Made by a program: the position numbers and the translations under genes. Below, piece after piece: positions 26,453-36,680 of a DNA stretch of 64,000 nt. This stretch comes from Pseudomonas sp. UBA4194 (GTDB taxonomy: Bacteria; Pseudomonadota; Gammaproteobacteria; Pseudomonadales; Pseudomonadaceae). Every line of letters starts with the position of its first letter. Within the stretch, counting starts at the first letter, position 1. The stretch spans positions 1,111-65,110 of the forward strand of contig NZ_DFUE01000022.1 in the NCBI RefSeq assembly GCF_002379585.1, written 5' to 3'. A model generated the notes under the pieces. That model did no database searches. It saw only the letters and a program-made list of their open reading frames with translations, and had not been told where the DNA came from.

Positions 26453-27787
26453 ATGAGCCATATCCCGAAATCGGAATACGCCCGCCGCCGTAAGGCGCTG
26501 ATGGCGCAGATGGTGCCCAACAGCATCGCTATCCTGCCCGCCGCCGCCGTGGCCATCCGCAATCGCGACGTGGAACATGTCTATCGGCAGGACAGCGACT
26601 TCCAGTACCTGAGCGGCTTTCCCGAGCCCGAAGCCGTAATCGCCTTGATCCCTGGGCGCGAGCATGGCGAGTACGTGCTGTTCTGTCGCGAGCGCAATCC
26701 CGAGCGCGAGCTCTGGGATGGCCTGCGCGCGGGGCAGGAGGGCGCGATTCGCGATTTCGGCGCCGACGACGCTTTCCCCATCAGCGATATCGACGACATC
26801 CTGCCCGGCCTGATCGAAGGCCGCGACCGGGTGTATTCGGCCATGGGCAGTCACCCCGAATTCGACCGTCACCTGATGGAGTGGATCAACGCCATCCGCT
26901 CCAAGGCGCGACTGGGCGCGCAGCCGCCCAACGAGTTCGAGGCATTGGATCACCTGCTGCACGACATGCGTCTGTACAAGTCGGCGGCGGAACTGAAGGT
27001 CATGCGCCAGGCCGCCGATATCTCTGCGCGCGCACACGTGCGGGCCATGCAGGCGTGTCGCGCAGGCTTGCACGAATACAGCCTGGAAGCCGAACTCGAC
27101 TACGAGTTTCGCAAGGGCGGGGCAAAGATGCCCGCCTATGGCTCGATCGTCGCCGCCGGGCGCAACGCCTGCATTCTGCATTACCAGCAGAACGACGCAC
27201 CGTTGCGCAACGGCGACCTGGTGCTGATCGACGCAGGTTGCGAGATCGACTGCTACGCCAGCGACATCACCCGTACCTTCCCGGTCAGCGGCATCTTTTC
27301 CCCCGAGCAGAAGGCCATCTACGAGCTGGTGCTCAAGTCCCAGGAGGCCGCGTTCGCCGCCATTGGCCCGAACAAACACTGGAATCAGGCCCACGAGGCC
27401 ACGGTGCGGGTCATCACCACCGGCTTGGTGGAACTGGGCTTGCTCAAGGGCGAGGTCGACGAGTTGATCGCCGCCGAGGCCCATCGGGCGTTCTACATGC
27501 ACCGCGCCGGGCATTGGCTGGGTCTGGATGTGCACGACGTTGGCGAGTACAAGGTCGGGGGGGAATGGCGGGTGCTGGAGCCGGGCATGACCCTGACCGT
27601 TGAGCCGGGCATCTACATTGCCCCTGACAATCAAAGCGTCGCGAAGAAGTGGCGTGGCATTGGCGTACGTATCGAGGACGACGTGGTGGTGACGCGCAAA
27701 GGCTGCGAAGTATTGACGGGCGGTGTGCCCAAGACCGTGGCCGAGATCGAGGCGCTGATGGCCGCTGCCCGAGTGCAGGCAGCATGA
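26453..27787 (+). CDS. pepP: Xaa-Pro aminopeptidase P
   Basis: A 444-residue aminopeptidase P of the pita-bread M24B family, which removes the N-terminal residue when proline is second. Metal ligands are in LIDAGCEIDCYASDITRTF (two Asp), HRAGHWLGLDVHDVG (His), TVEPGIY and VRIEDDVVV (Glu residues). An AAGGAG lies 13 bases upstream of the ATG, longer than usual spacing. The stop overlaps ubiH by 4 bases. Confidence 0.96.
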   Translation: MSHIPKSEYARRRKALMAQMVPNSIAILPAAAVAIRNRDVEHVYRQDSDFQYLSGFPEPEAVIALIPGREHGEYVLFCRERNPERELWDGLRAGQEGAIRDFGADDAFPISDIDDILPGLIEGRDRVYSAMGSHPEFDRHLMEWINAIRSKARLGAQPPNEFEALDHLLHDMRLYKSAAELKVMRQAADISARAHVRAMQACRAGLHEYSLEAELDYEFRKGGAKMPAYGSIVAAGRNACILHYQQNDAPLRNGDLVLIDAGCEIDCYASDITRTFPVSGIFSPEQKAIYELVLKSQEAAFAAIGPNKHWNQAHEATVRVITTGLVELGLLKGEVDELIAAEAHRAFYMHRAGHWLGLDVHDVGEYKVGGEWRVLEPGMTLTVEPGIYIAPDNQSVAKKWRGIGVRIEDDVVVTRKGCEVLTGGVPKTVAEIEALMAAARVQAA

Positions 27788-28980
27788 GCCGGGTCGATCT
27801 GGCCATCATTGGCGGCGGGCTGGTGGGTGCGAGCCTGGCCATGGCCTTGCAGGCCGGTGCCAAGGCGCGCGGCTGGCGTATCCTGTTGATCGAGCAGTTC
27901 GCCCCGGGCGACAGCTATCAGCCCAGCTACGACGCGCGCTCTTCGGCGCTGTCGTTCGGTACCCGGCAGATCTATGAACGTCTGGGCCTGTGGCAGGCGA
28001 TCAGCCGCCGCGCCGAGCCGATTCGCCAGATTCACGTATCCGACCGTGGCCGCTTCGGCAGCACGCGGCTCAATGCCCTGGAGGAAGGCGTACCGGCGCT
28101 CGGTTACGTGGTCGAGAACGCCTGGCTCGGCCAGTGCCTGTGGCAGGGCCTGGATCAGCAGGTGGTGAGCTGGCGGTGTCCCGCCGAAGTCACGGCCATG
28201 CAGGCGACGGATGACGGCTACCGGCTGACGCTGAACGACGACACCACGGTGCAATGCGATCTGGCGGTGCTGGCCGATGGAGGCCGCTCGGCGCTGCGTG
28301 AGCAGTTGGGCATCAACCTGCACGAGACCCGTTACGACCAGAACGCGCTGATCGCCAATATCACCCCAGGCGAGGCCCATCTGGGCCAGGCCTTTGAACG
28401 CTTCACCGATGAGGGGCCCATGGCCCTGCTGCCGCTGCCGGACAACCGCTGCGCGCTGGTGTGGACGCGCCGGCCGGCTGACACCCAGCGCTTGCTGGGA
28501 CTGTCCGATCAGGCCTTTCTCAGCGAACTGCAAAGTGTGTTCGGCTACCGTCTGGGCACGTTGAAACAAGTCGGCGCACGGCATGTCTATCCACTGTCGC
28601 TGGTAGAAGCCCAGGAGCAGGTGCGCTCGCATCTGGTGGTGCTGGGCAATGCGGCCCATGCGCTGCATCCGATTGCCGGCCAGGGCTTCAACCTGTCGTT
28701 GCGTGATGTCCAGGCGCTGGCCGAAGCCCTTCTGAGCAGCACCGGCTCGCCGGGGGATCTCGCGGTATTGCAGGCCTATCGCGAACGCCAGCGGCAGGAC
28801 CAGAACCTCACCGTGGGTTTCTCGGATCAGGTCACGCGGCTGTTCGGCACGCCCGACCCGTGGGTGGTGGCCGGGCGCAACCTGGGCCTGCTCGGGCTCG
28901 ACCTGTTACCGCCGGCCAAACGCTGGTTCGCCCGCCAGGCCATGGGCCTGGGCACCCGCCCGGACATGAAAGGACGATGA
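27784..28980 (+). CDS. ubiH: 2-octaprenyl-6-methoxyphenol hydroxylase UbiH
   Basis: A 398-residue FAD monooxygenase of ubiquinone synthesis. It begins VDLAIIGGGLVGASLAMAL (dinucleotide-binding GxGxxG) and has the second FAD motif GNAAHALHPIAGQGFNLSLR near residues 284-303. It hydroxylates the benzoquinol ring precursor. Start at the ATG overlapping the pepP stop (ATGA). Assignment as UbiH is from order pepP-ubiH-ubiI as in E. coli and from the GNAAHALHP form of the motif. Confidence 0.93.
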   Translation: MSRVDLAIIGGGLVGASLAMALQAGAKARGWRILLIEQFAPGDSYQPSYDARSSALSFGTRQIYERLGLWQAISRRAEPIRQIHVSDRGRFGSTRLNALEEGVPALGYVVENAWLGQCLWQGLDQQVVSWRCPAEVTAMQATDDGYRLTLNDDTTVQCDLAVLADGGRSALREQLGINLHETRYDQNALIANITPGEAHLGQAFERFTDEGPMALLPLPDNRCALVWTRRPADTQRLLGLSDQAFLSELQSVFGYRLGTLKQVGARHVYPLSLVEAQEQVRSHLVVLGNAAHALHPIAGQGFNLSLRDVQALAEALLSSTGSPGDLAVLQAYRERQRQDQNLTVGFSDQVTRLFGTPDPWVVAGRNLGLLGLDLLPPAKRWFARQAMGLGTRPDMKGR

Positions 28981-30221
28981 GCAGAGTGACCGAATCTATG
29001 GAAATGCGCGCCGATGTGGTCATCGTCGGCGCGGGTATGGTCGGCAGCGCCCTGGCGTTGGCGCTGCGCGACAGCGGCCTGGAGATACTGCTGGTCGATG
29101 GCAGCCCGCTGAGCGTCAGACCGTTCGACGCCAGCGCGCCGTTCGAGGCGCGGGTCAGTGCCTTGTCCATCGCCAGCCAGCGCATTCTCGAGCGCCTGGG
29201 TGCCTGGCAAGGCATTCAGGCCCGGCGGGCCACGCCCTATGGCCAGATGTACGTGTGGGACGGCAGCGGCACCGGTCGTCTTCACTTTTCGGCAGCCAGC
29301 GTGCACGCCGAGACCCTGGGCCATATCGTCGAGAACCGTGTGGTGCAGGACGCGCTGTTGGACTGCCTGCATGACGCCGACATCGGTTTGCTGGCCAACG
29401 CTCGCCTGGAGCAGATGCGTCATTCCGGCGACGACTGGCTGCTGAGTCTGGCCGACGGCCGCTCGCTGCGCACGCCGCTGGTGGTGGCGGCCGACGGCGC
29501 CCATTCGGCGGTGCGCCGGTTGGCGGGTTGCGAGACGCGGGAGTGGGATTACCTGCACCACGCCATCGTCACCAGCGTACGTTGCACCGAGCCACATCGA
29601 GATACGGCGTGGCAGCGCTTCACCGATGAAGGGCCATTGGCCTTCCTGCCGCTGGACCGCGGCGACGGTCAGCACTGGTGCTCGATCGTCTGGTCGATCA
29701 CGCCGCTCGAAGCGGAGCGGATGATGGCGCTGGATGATTCCGCATTCTGCCAGGCCCTGGGGCGTGCCTTCGAAGGCCGTCTGGGCGAGGTACTGGCTGC
29801 CGACCCGCGGCTGTGCGTGCCGCTGCGCCAGCGCCACGCCAAGCGCTACGTGCAAGGCGGCCTGGCGTTGATCGGGGATGCCGCACACACCATTCACCCG
29901 CTGGCGGGGCAGGGCGTCAACCTGGGGTTTCTGGATGCGGCGGTGCTGGCCGAAGAGCTGATGCACGGCTTGCAGCGAGGAGAGCGCCTGGCCGACGAGC
30001 GCGTGTTGAGCCGTTACGAGCGCCGACGCATGCCTCACAACCTGGCGCTGATGGCGGCCATGGAGGGGTTCGAACGCCTGTTCCAGGCCGATCCGCTGCC
30101 CTTGCGCTGGCTGCGCAACAGCGGTTTGAAATGGGTCGAGCAGTTGCCTGAAGCCAAGGCCGCCTTCGTGCGTCAGGCCTTGGGCTTGAGCGGCGACCTG
30201 CCGCTGCTGGCGCGGCTCTAG
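28977..30221 (+). CDS. ubiI: UbiH/UbiF/VisC-family FAD hydroxylase, UbiI type
   Basis: A 414-residue flavin hydroxylase, paralogue of the preceding UbiH: ADVVIVGAGMVGSALALAL near residues 12-30 and the second FAD motif GDAAHTIHPLAGQGVNLGFL around residue 301. Order in the operon points to UbiI (C5 hydroxylation; formerly visC); database names such as 2-octaprenyl-3-methyl-6-methoxy-benzoquinol hydroxylase are also seen in the genus. The ATG overlapping the ubiH stop is used, but MEMRADVV seven codons in (28998) is an equally plausible start. Confidence 0.88.
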   Translation: MSRVTESMEMRADVVIVGAGMVGSALALALRDSGLEILLVDGSPLSVRPFDASAPFEARVSALSIASQRILERLGAWQGIQARRATPYGQMYVWDGSGTGRLHFSAASVHAETLGHIVENRVVQDALLDCLHDADIGLLANARLEQMRHSGDDWLLSLADGRSLRTPLVVAADGAHSAVRRLAGCETREWDYLHHAIVTSVRCTEPHRDTAWQRFTDEGPLAFLPLDRGDGQHWCSIVWSITPLEAERMMALDDSAFCQALGRAFEGRLGEVLAADPRLCVPLRQRHAKRYVQGGLALIGDAAHTIHPLAGQGVNLGFLDAAVLAEELMHGLQRGERLADERVLSRYERRRMPHNLALMAAMEGFERLFQADPLPLRWLRNSGLKWVEQLPEAKAAFVRQALGLSGDLPLLARL

Positions 30222-30269
30222 AGTTCAGTAACATCCGGTAACGTGTGCTGCCCGAGTTAGGTTGAGATG

Positions 30270-30288
30270 GCGAATGTGATTCACTACC
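30270..30288 (+). promoter_or_regulatory. Weak Fur-box-like site upstream of iron-type binding protein
   Basis: The 19 bases GCGAATGTGATTCACTACC match 12 of 19 positions of the classical Fur consensus and sit about 35 bases before the coding start of a Fe3+-type binding protein. The match is modest, so Fur control is only suggested. Confidence 0.3.
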
Positions 30289-30322
30289 ATTTCGCCCTCA
30301 ATCGCACTCGGGGAATCGCCTA

Positions 30323-31324
30323 ATGATCGCGCGCAAACGTCTTCTCGTCGCCTTGGCGCTTTCATTGCTGGGCAGTGCCGCCCAGGCTGCCGACGAAGTG
30401 GTGGTGTATTCCTCGCGCATCGACGAGCTGATCAAGCCGGTGTTCGACGCCTATACCGAAAAAACCGGGGTCAAGGTCAAGTTCATCACCGACAAGGAAG
30501 CGCCGTTGATGCAGCGCATCAAGGCCGAGGGTCAGAACGCCACCGCCGACCTGCTGCTCACGGTGGATGCCGGCAACCTCTGGCAGGCCGAGCAGATGGG
30601 TATCCTGCAGCCGATCAAGTCTGCCGTGATCGACGCCAACATTCCTTCCCAGTACCGCGCGGCGTCCCATGAGTGGACCGGGCTGAGCCTGCGTGCGCGC
30701 ACCATCGCCTACGCCAGTGACCGGGTCAAACCCGAGGAACTGAGCACCTATGAAGCGCTGGCGGACAAGCAGTGGGAAGGGCGCCTGTGCCTGCGCACCG
30801 CGAAGAAGGTCTACAACCAGTCGCTGACCGCGACCTTGATCCAGACCCATGGCGCGGAGAAAACCGAGCAGATCCTCAAGGGCTGGGTCAACAACCTGTC
30901 CACCGACGTGTTCTCCGACGACATCGCGGTGCTGCAGGCCATCGACGCCGGGCAATGCGACGTGGGCATCGTCAACACCTACTACTACGGCCGGTTGCAC
31001 AAGCAGAACCCGAGTCTGGCGGTGAAGCTGTTCTGGCCCAACCAGGCGGATCGCGGTGTGCATGTGAACCTGTCGGGCATCGGCCTGAACAAATACGCCC
31101 CGCATCCGCAAGCGGCGATTGCGTTGGTGGAATGGATGACCGGGCCTGAGGCGCAGAAGATCTTTGCCGGCGTGAACCAGGAGTTTCCGGCCAACCCGGC
31201 AGTGGCACCTTCGGAGGAAGTAGCCGGCTGGGGTGCGTTCAAGGCCGATACACTGCCGGTTGAAGTGGCAGGCAAGCGCCAGGCCGAAGCGATCAAGCTG
31301 ATGGACCGCGCGGGCTGGAATTGA
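30323..31324 (+). CDS. Fe3+-type ABC transporter binding protein (FbpA/HitA-like)
   Basis: A 333-residue periplasmic binding protein with signal peptide ([23 protein letters not shown]) and the SBP_bac_1 fold. The ferric-binding tyrosine cluster NTYYYGR (Tyr220-222) and [16 protein letters not shown] at the mature N-terminus match FbpA/HitA/FutA proteins, which capture Fe3+ without a siderophore. The permease gene follows after a 334-base REP array. No ATPase gene is present nearby. Other small anions cannot be excluded, but the tyrosines favour iron. Confidence 0.9.
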   Translation: MIARKRLLVALALSLLGSAAQAADEVVVYSSRIDELIKPVFDAYTEKTGVKVKFITDKEAPLMQRIKAEGQNATADLLLTVDAGNLWQAEQMGILQPIKSAVIDANIPSQYRAASHEWTGLSLRARTIAYASDRVKPEELSTYEALADKQWEGRLCLRTAKKVYNQSLTATLIQTHGAEKTEQILKGWVNNLSTDVFSDDIAVLQAIDAGQCDVGIVNTYYYGRLHKQNPSLAVKLFWPNQADRGVHVNLSGIGLNKYAPHPQAAIALVEWMTGPEAQKIFAGVNQEFPANPAVAPSEEVAGWGAFKADTLPVEVAGKRQAEAIKLMDRAGWN

Positions 31325-31658
31325 GCGGATACCGCAGCGCGGCCATCGCGGGCAGAGCCCGCTCCCACAGGGGGTTGCGGGGCGGCGTAGATTTATGTGA
31401 TGAGCTGATACCGTGGCGTGGCCATCGCGGGCAGAGCCCGCTCCCACAGGGGGTTGCGGGGCGGCGTAGATTTATGTGATGAGCTGATACCGCGGCGCGG
31501 CCATCGCGGGCAGAGCCCGCTCCCACAGGGGGTTGCGGTGCGGCACAGATTTATGTGATTAGGTGATACTGCGGCGTGGCGAGCGGCTTTTGTGGGAGCG
31601 GGCTCTGCCCGCGATGCGTCGGCCCTGACACCCCCCTCAACCCCATCGAGCATCGCCC
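31325..31658. repeat. Tandem 79-bp REP array between iron binding protein and permease
   Basis: A 79-base unit beginning GATACCG is repeated in direct orientation at 31328, 31407 and 31486, with a truncated fourth copy at 31565. Each full unit carries one REP (31344-31368, 31423-31447, 31502-31526). An opposite-facing REP (31592-31616) closes the array and can pair with any of them. The copies differ by only a few bases, showing recent expansion. The gene pair on either side is probably one operon, so the array may reduce expression of the permease relative to the binding protein. Confidence 0.9.
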
Positions 31659-33284
31659 TTGTCCTACCCCCTACAACGTCGCTGGTACCCCCTGGTCTTC
31701 GCTGTCGCGGCGCTGATCCTGCTGCCTCTGAGCGTGCTGGCGTTGTCCTGGCAATCGGTCGACGGTGAAATCTGGTCGCACCTGTGGGCCACCCAGATGC
31801 CACGGCTGCTGGGCAATACCCTGACCCTGGTACTGGGCGTGGGCGCTGGCGTCACCGTCATCGGCGTCAGCCTGGCCTGGCTCACCAGCCTGTGCGAGTT
31901 CCCCGGCCGGCGCTGGCTGGACTGGGCCTTGATGCTGCCCTTCGCCATCCCGGCCTACGTACTGGCCTTCGTCTTCGTCGGCCTGCTGGATTTTGCCGGG
32001 CCGGTGCAAAGCCTGCTGCGCGAACAGTTCGGCAGCGGCTTGCGCCTGCCGCGGGTGCGCTCCACCGGCGGCGTGATCATCGTTCTGGTGCTGGTGTTCT
32101 ACCCCTACGTTTACCTGTTGGCGCGCACCGCCTTCCTGGCTCAGGGCAAAGGCCTGATGGAAGCTGCCCGAGTCCTCGGTCAGTCGCCCTGGCAGGCGTT
32201 CTGGCGCGTGGCGCTGCCCATGGCGCGCCCTGCCATCGGCGCCGGCGTGGCCCTGGCACTGATGGAGACCCTGGCCGATTTCGGCGCGGTATCTGTGTTC
32301 AACTTCGATACCTTCACCACTGCCATCTACAAGACCTGGTACGGCTTCTTCAGCCTTTCCAGCGCTGCACAACTGGCCAGCCTGTTGTTGCTGGCGGTGA
32401 TGCTGGTGCTGTACGGCGAACGCCGTGCACGCGGCCAGGATCATGCCGCCAACGAGCGGCCCAGAGGCGCGGCCTTGTATCGCCTGCGCGGGGTGAAAGC
32501 CTGGGCGGCCAGCGGCTGGTGCGCCCTGGTGTTCGCCTGTGCCTTCGTGGTGCCGATGCTGCAATTGCTGGTGTGGTGCTGGCAGCGCGGGCGCTTCGAC
32601 CTGGATGAGCGCTACCGCGATCTGATCCTGCACACCTTGTATCTGGGGGGTATGGCCGCTGTGCTGACGGTGGCGGTGGCCCTGCTGCTGGCCTTCGCTC
32701 GCCGGCAGGCGCCAACCCCTGGCATTCGCGCAGGGGTAAGTCTGGCCAACCTGGGCTACGCGCTGCCAGGCTCGGTACTGGCGGTGTCGATCATGCTGGC
32801 GTTCAGCTTCCTGGATCGCTCGCTGGTGGTACCGCTGTCCAGCTGGCTGGGCGGTGCCGGCAAACCGCTGCTGCTGGGCAGTGTCGCTGCGCTGCTGGTG
32901 GCCTACCTGATCCGCTTCATCGCGGTGGCCTACGGGCCGTTGGAAAGCAGCCTGGCACGCATTCGGCCGTCGTTGCCGGAGGCGGCGCGCAGCCTTGGGG
33001 TCAGCGGCCCGCGGCTGTTCTTCAAGGTGTATCTGCCATTGCTGCTGCCGGGCACCCTGAGCGCCGCGTTACTGGTGTTCGTCGACACGCTCAAGGAGAT
33101 GCCGGCCACCTTGCTGATGCGACCCTTCGGCTGGGACACCCTGGCGGTGCGCGTATTCGAGATGACCAGCGAGGGGGAGTGGGCGCGCGCGTCGCTGCCG
33201 GCCCTGACGCTGGTGCTGGTGGGGCTGCTGCCGGTCATCGGCCTGATTCGGCGTTCGGCACGCCCGCTCGGTCAAAGCCACTGA
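31659..33284 (+). CDS. Fe3+-type ABC transporter permease (FbpB/HitB-like)
   Basis: A 541-residue permease with two fused BPD_transp_1 domains and about twelve helices, as in FbpB/SfuB. Both EAA loops are visible: [20 protein letters not shown] near residue 168 and [20 protein letters not shown] near residue 439. The first codon of the best frame is TTG, with only a weak GAG upstream; no ATG is available close by. It moves substrate, presumably Fe3+, from the adjacent binding protein, using an ATPase that must be encoded elsewhere. Confidence 0.9.
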   Translation: MSYPLQRRWYPLVFAVAALILLPLSVLALSWQSVDGEIWSHLWATQMPRLLGNTLTLVLGVGAGVTVIGVSLAWLTSLCEFPGRRWLDWALMLPFAIPAYVLAFVFVGLLDFAGPVQSLLREQFGSGLRLPRVRSTGGVIIVLVLVFYPYVYLLARTAFLAQGKGLMEAARVLGQSPWQAFWRVALPMARPAIGAGVALALMETLADFGAVSVFNFDTFTTAIYKTWYGFFSLSSAAQLASLLLLAVMLVLYGERRARGQDHAANERPRGAALYRLRGVKAWAASGWCALVFACAFVVPMLQLLVWCWQRGRFDLDERYRDLILHTLYLGGMAAVLTVAVALLLAFARRQAPTPGIRAGVSLANLGYALPGSVLAVSIMLAFSFLDRSLVVPLSSWLGGAGKPLLLGSVAALLVAYLIRFIAVAYGPLESSLARIRPSLPEAARSLGVSGPRLFFKVYLPLLLPGTLSAALLVFVDTLKEMPATLLMRPFGWDTLAVRVFEMTSEGEWARASLPALTLVLVGLLPVIGLIRRSARPLGQSH

Positions 33285-33391
33285 CCTCCAAGGGTGCCAG
33301 CAGCCGACCTTGCCGCTACAATGCGCGGCATTCGGCGCGGGCATCATGGATAACCGGTTCGCGCCTTCGCCACGCCCGGAAGGAGAAACCC

Positions 33392-34474
33392 ATGGGACAG
33401 CGTACGCCTCTGTATGACTTGCACCTCGCGCTGAGCGCGAAGCTGGTCGATTTTGGCGGTTGGGACATGCCTCTGCATTACGGTTCACAAGTAGAGGAGC
33501 ACCACCAGGTACGTCGCGACTGCGGCGTTTTCGACGTGTCGCACATGACCGTCATCGACCTCGACGGGGCGGACGCCCAATCCTTTCTGCAGCACCTGCT
33601 GGCCAACGATGTGGCCCGCCTCGGCGCCCCCGGCAAGGCGCTGTACAGCGCCATGCTCAACGAGACGGGCGGGGTCGTGGACGACCTGATCGCCTATCTC
33701 ACCGAGCAGGGCTATCGACTGGTGGTCAACGCCGCTACCCGCGACAAGGACATGGCCTGGCTGAACGCCCGGGCCAGGGGTTTTTCAGTGCGCCTGCGCG
33801 AGCGTCCGGAGCTGGCGATGCTGGCCGTCCAGGGGCCTCAGGCACGGCGCAAGGTTGCTGAGCTGGTGAATGCCGCGCGCAGCGAACTGATCAGCCAGCT
33901 CAAGCCTTTCGAAGGCCGCAGCGAAGGCGACTGGTTCATCGCCCGCACTGGCTACACCGGTGAGGACGGCGTCGAGATCGTCCTGCCCGCCGAGCAGGCG
34001 CCAGCCTTTTTCAACGACCTGGTAGGTGCCGGCATTTCCCCGATTGGCCTTGGCGCGCGAGACACCCTGCGCCTGGAAGCGGGCATGAACCTGTACGGTC
34101 AGGATATGGACGAGCAGCATTCCCCGTTGACCTCCAACATGGCGTGGAGCATTGCCTGGGAGCCAGGCGAGCGCGAGTTCATCGGTCGCCGGGCGCTGGA
34201 GCAGGAATACGCCGGCGGAGCCGCCATGAAACTGGTGGGCCTGGTGCTGGAGGAGCGTGGTGTATTGCGTGCCCACCAGGTGGTGCGCATCGCCGGGGTT
34301 GGCGAAGGAGAGATCACCAGTGGTAGCTTCTCCCCTACGCTGAGCAAGTCGATTGCCCTGGCGCGAGTGCCCAGGGCGACCGCCGACCGTGCGGAAGTGG
34401 AAATACGTGGCAAGTGGTACCCGGTACGGGTGGTCAAACCGACCTTCGTACGGCATGGTAAAACCCTGATCTGA
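33392..34474 (+). CDS. gcvT: Glycine cleavage system T protein (aminomethyltransferase)
   Basis: A 360-residue GcvT that passes the methylene carbon of glycine from the lipoyl H protein to tetrahydrofolate, releasing ammonia. [20 protein letters not shown] at residue 18, GVFDVSHM near residue 45, and [20 protein letters not shown] near residue 222 are strongly conserved. AAGGAG precedes the ATG by 6 bases. gcvH follows after 43 bases. gcvP, needed to complete the complex, is not next to them. Confidence 0.96.
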   Translation: MGQRTPLYDLHLALSAKLVDFGGWDMPLHYGSQVEEHHQVRRDCGVFDVSHMTVIDLDGADAQSFLQHLLANDVARLGAPGKALYSAMLNETGGVVDDLIAYLTEQGYRLVVNAATRDKDMAWLNARARGFSVRLRERPELAMLAVQGPQARRKVAELVNAARSELISQLKPFEGRSEGDWFIARTGYTGEDGVEIVLPAEQAPAFFNDLVGAGISPIGLGARDTLRLEAGMNLYGQDMDEQHSPLTSNMAWSIAWEPGEREFIGRRALEQEYAGGAAMKLVGLVLEERGVLRAHQVVRIAGVGEGEITSGSFSPTLSKSIALARVPRATADRAEVEIRGKWYPVRVVKPTFVRHGKTLI

Positions 34475-34517
34475 CATTATGCGCGGGCCTACCGCCGACC
34501 CTGTTGAGGACTTAGAA

Positions 34518-34901
34518 ATGAGCGATATCCCTGCTGAAATGCGTTTTGCCGAGAGCCACGAGTGGGCGCGTCTGGAAGCCGATGGCAGCGTGACCGTGGG
34601 CATCAGTGACCACGCTCAGGAAGCCTTGGGTGATGTGGTGTTCATCGAGTTGCCGGAGATCGGCAAGGTCTTCGCCGCGGGCGATCAGGCCGGTGTGGTG
34701 GAGTCGGTGAAGGCCGCTTCGGATATCTACTCGCCGGTCAGCGGCGAAGTGATCGCCATCAACGAAGCGCTGGCCGATGGCCCGGAGAGCGTGAACAGCT
34801 CGCCGTATGGCGCGTGGTTCTTCAAGATCAAGCCCAGCGAGGTGGCAGAGCTTGATAACTTGCTGGATGCGGCGGGGTACAAGGCCGCGATTGGCGAGTG
34901 A
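34518..34901 (+). CDS. gcvH: Glycine cleavage system H protein
   Basis: A 127-residue lipoyl carrier. The lipoylated lysine is Lys65 in [17 protein letters not shown], and the N-terminus ([20 protein letters not shown]) is typical. It shuttles the aminomethyl group between P, T and L proteins. GAGGA lies 8 bases upstream of the start. In other pseudomonads gcvP follows directly; here a palindrome and then the tau operon on the opposite strand come next. Confidence 0.96.
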   Translation: MSDIPAEMRFAESHEWARLEADGSVTVGISDHAQEALGDVVFIELPEIGKVFAAGDQAGVVESVKAASDIYSPVSGEVIAINEALADGPESVNSSPYGAWFFKIKPSEVAELDNLLDAAGYKAAIGE

Positions 34902-34913
34902 TGGGTTGAGTGT

Positions 34914-34955
34914 GGTGGTGGATGCTGCCCTGGGGTAAGGGGGCCATCCACCACC
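34914..34955. terminator. Palindrome between convergent gcvH and tauD
   Basis: Perfect 11-base arms GGTGGTGGATG (34914-34924) and CATCCACCACC (34945-34955) surround a GC-rich loop. Its GGATG...CCATCCACC character relates it to the dispersed element at 8127 and 41282. No T-run follows, so it may be a bidirectional stabiliser rather than an intrinsic terminator. Confidence 0.55.
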
Positions 34956-34976
34956 GGTCCCCGCGCCGCCTCCAAC

Positions 34977-35810
34977 TCAAACCGGCCGATCCCCCAGTAT
35001 TGTCGCCCGGTGCATCACCCTTCTCTGCGGCCGATAATCATCAGCCGCGTAATGCTGTGTCACCCGGTTGTCCCAGAACGCCACATCATCGGCTCGCCAC
35101 TGCCAGCGCACGGTGAACTCCGGGCGTATGGCGTGGGCAAACAGTAGTTTGAGCAACGCCTCGCTTTCTGCCGCCGAAACTTCGTTGATCCGCGTCGTGA
35201 ACCCCTCGCTGACGAACAGCGCCTTGCGCCCGGTCACCGGGTGGGTGCGCACCACCGGGTGCGACAACGGCACGTGCTGGCTGCGGGTCTGCTCCCAGCG
35301 GGCAAGGGCTTGGGCGTCGTTGCCGAAACGCTCCAACGGAAACGACTTGGCGAAGTCATGGGTCGCCGTGAGGCCGTCGAACAGCCGTTGCAGCGCCGGT
35401 GACAATGCCTCGAAGGCCGCCGTGCCACTGGCCCAGCTGGTATCGCCGCCGTAGGCCGGCACCTGTTTGGCGCTCAGCACTGCACCCATGGCCGGGTTGG
35501 GCAGAAAGGTCACGTCGGTGTGCCAGATGGCGTTGTCACGCACGTCGGTCACCGCCGTATCCAGCACCAGCACCTCGCGTTGCTCGGGCACGCTGGGGTA
35601 GATCGGATGGATGTGCAGCTCACCGAATTGCTGGGCGAAGCGGGCCTGCTGAACCGGGGTGATCGGCTGGTCGCGCCAGAAGATCACCTGATGGTCGAGC
35701 AGGGCTTGCTCGATCGCGCGACGCTGTGGCTTGGTGATATCCCGAGTCAGGTCGATACCCTGGACCACCGCGCCGATGGCGGGGGTCAGGGGAGTGATAT
35801 GCAGAGTCAT
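34977..35810 (-). CDS. tauD: Taurine dioxygenase TauD
   Basis: A 277-residue 2-oxoglutarate- and Fe(II)-dependent dioxygenase that hydroxylates taurine so that it breaks down to aminoacetaldehyde and sulfite. The facial triad is His97-x-Asp99 (WHTDVTF) and His253, with the 2OG-binding Arg264. Length matches E. coli TauD (283). It is the last gene of the tau operon, 39 bases after tauC. It contains three Met and no Cys. Confidence 0.95.
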   Translation of the reverse strand: MTLHITPLTPAIGAVVQGIDLTRDITKPQRRAIEQALLDHQVIFWRDQPITPVQQARFAQQFGELHIHPIYPSVPEQREVLVLDTAVTDVRDNAIWHTDVTFLPNPAMGAVLSAKQVPAYGGDTSWASGTAAFEALSPALQRLFDGLTATHDFAKSFPLERFGNDAQALARWEQTRSQHVPLSHPVVRTHPVTGRKALFVSEGFTTRINEVSAAESEALLKLLFAHAIRPEFTVRWQWRADDVAFWDNRVTQHYAADDYRPQRRVMHRATILGDRPV

Positions 35811-35849
35811 GTTGTTCAGCTCTGTTGAGGTGTCGGAAAATGCGGGACT

Positions 35850-36680
35850 TCAGTGCGTCTGTCCGTGCCAGGGCACCAGGTGGCGTTGCAGGGCGCGCAG
35901 GCCCATCTCCAGGGCGAAGGCAATCAGGGCGATCACCAGGATCCCCAGCACCACCACATCGGTCACCAGGAACTGTGCGGCCGATTGCACCATGAAGCCC
36001 AGGCCGCTGGTGGCCGCGATCAGTTCAGCGGCCACCAGGGTCGACCAACCGACCCCCAGGCCGATTCGAATGCCGGTGAGAATCTCCGGCAAGGCACTGG
36101 GCACGATTACATGGCGGACCAGCTGCCAGCGGGTTGCCCCCAGCGACTGCGCAGCGCGTAATTTGGCCGGGTCCACGGTGCGTACGCCGGTGGCCGTGGC
36201 GATGGCAATCGGGGCGAAGATCGCCAGGTAGATCAGCAGCACCTTGGAGGTTTCGCCGATGCCGCACCAGATCACGATCAGGGGCAGGTAGGCCAGCGGC
36301 GGAATCGGCCGGTAGAACTCGATCAGCGGGTCGAGGATGCCCTGGGCGACGCGGTTGTGGCCGATGGCGATGCCTACCGGAATGGCCAACAGTACGGCAA
36401 ACAGCAGGGCCAGGCCGATGCGGCCGAGGCTGGCGGCCAGATGCTGCCAGAGGGTCGCATCCATGTAGCCCTGGGTGGCCAGCAGCCAACCCTTTTGCAG
36501 CACGGCGGCGGGCGAGGGCAGGAACAGCGGCTCGATCAATTCGCTGGCGGTCACGGCCCACCAGAGCAACAGCACGCCGACCAGGGTCAGGGTACTGATC
36601 CAGCGGGTGCTCAGGCTCAACCGTTGCTGCCCCGGGTTCGCCGGACGGCTGGCCACGGCCGGAATTTCGTAGCTGCTCAT
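35850..36680 (-). CDS. tauC: Taurine ABC transporter permease TauC
   Basis: A 276-residue permease of the nitrate/sulfonate/taurine subfamily with about six helices. The subfamily-typical [21 protein letters not shown] appears near residue 142 and the EAA-loop equivalent [20 protein letters not shown] near residue 194. The start overlaps tauB by 4 bases. With TauA and TauB it forms the taurine importer. Confidence 0.95.
   Translation of the reverse strand: MSSYEIPAVASRPANPGQQRLSLSTRWISTLTLVGVLLLWWAVTASELIEPLFLPSPAAVLQKGWLLATQGYMDATLWQHLAASLGRIGLALLFAVLLAIPVGIAIGHNRVAQGILDPLIEFYRPIPPLAYLPLIVIWCGIGETSKVLLIYLAIFAPIAIATATGVRTVDPAKLRAAQSLGATRWQLVRHVIVPSALPEILTGIRIGLGVGWSTLVAAELIAATSGLGFMVQSAAQFLVTDVVVLGILVIALIAFALEMGLRALQRHLVPWHGQTH

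Noticed and set aside
31293..31803. Minus-strand frames encoding repeated MGAGSARDG / CGSGLCPRWP peptides
   Set aside because: These are translations of the REP tandem array, not genes; similar peptides appear wherever family-B REPs occur.
33285..33391. Glycine riboswitch upstream of gcvT
   Set aside because: The region is only about 107 bases and I could not find the conserved core of a glycine aptamer; a structure search would be needed to revisit.
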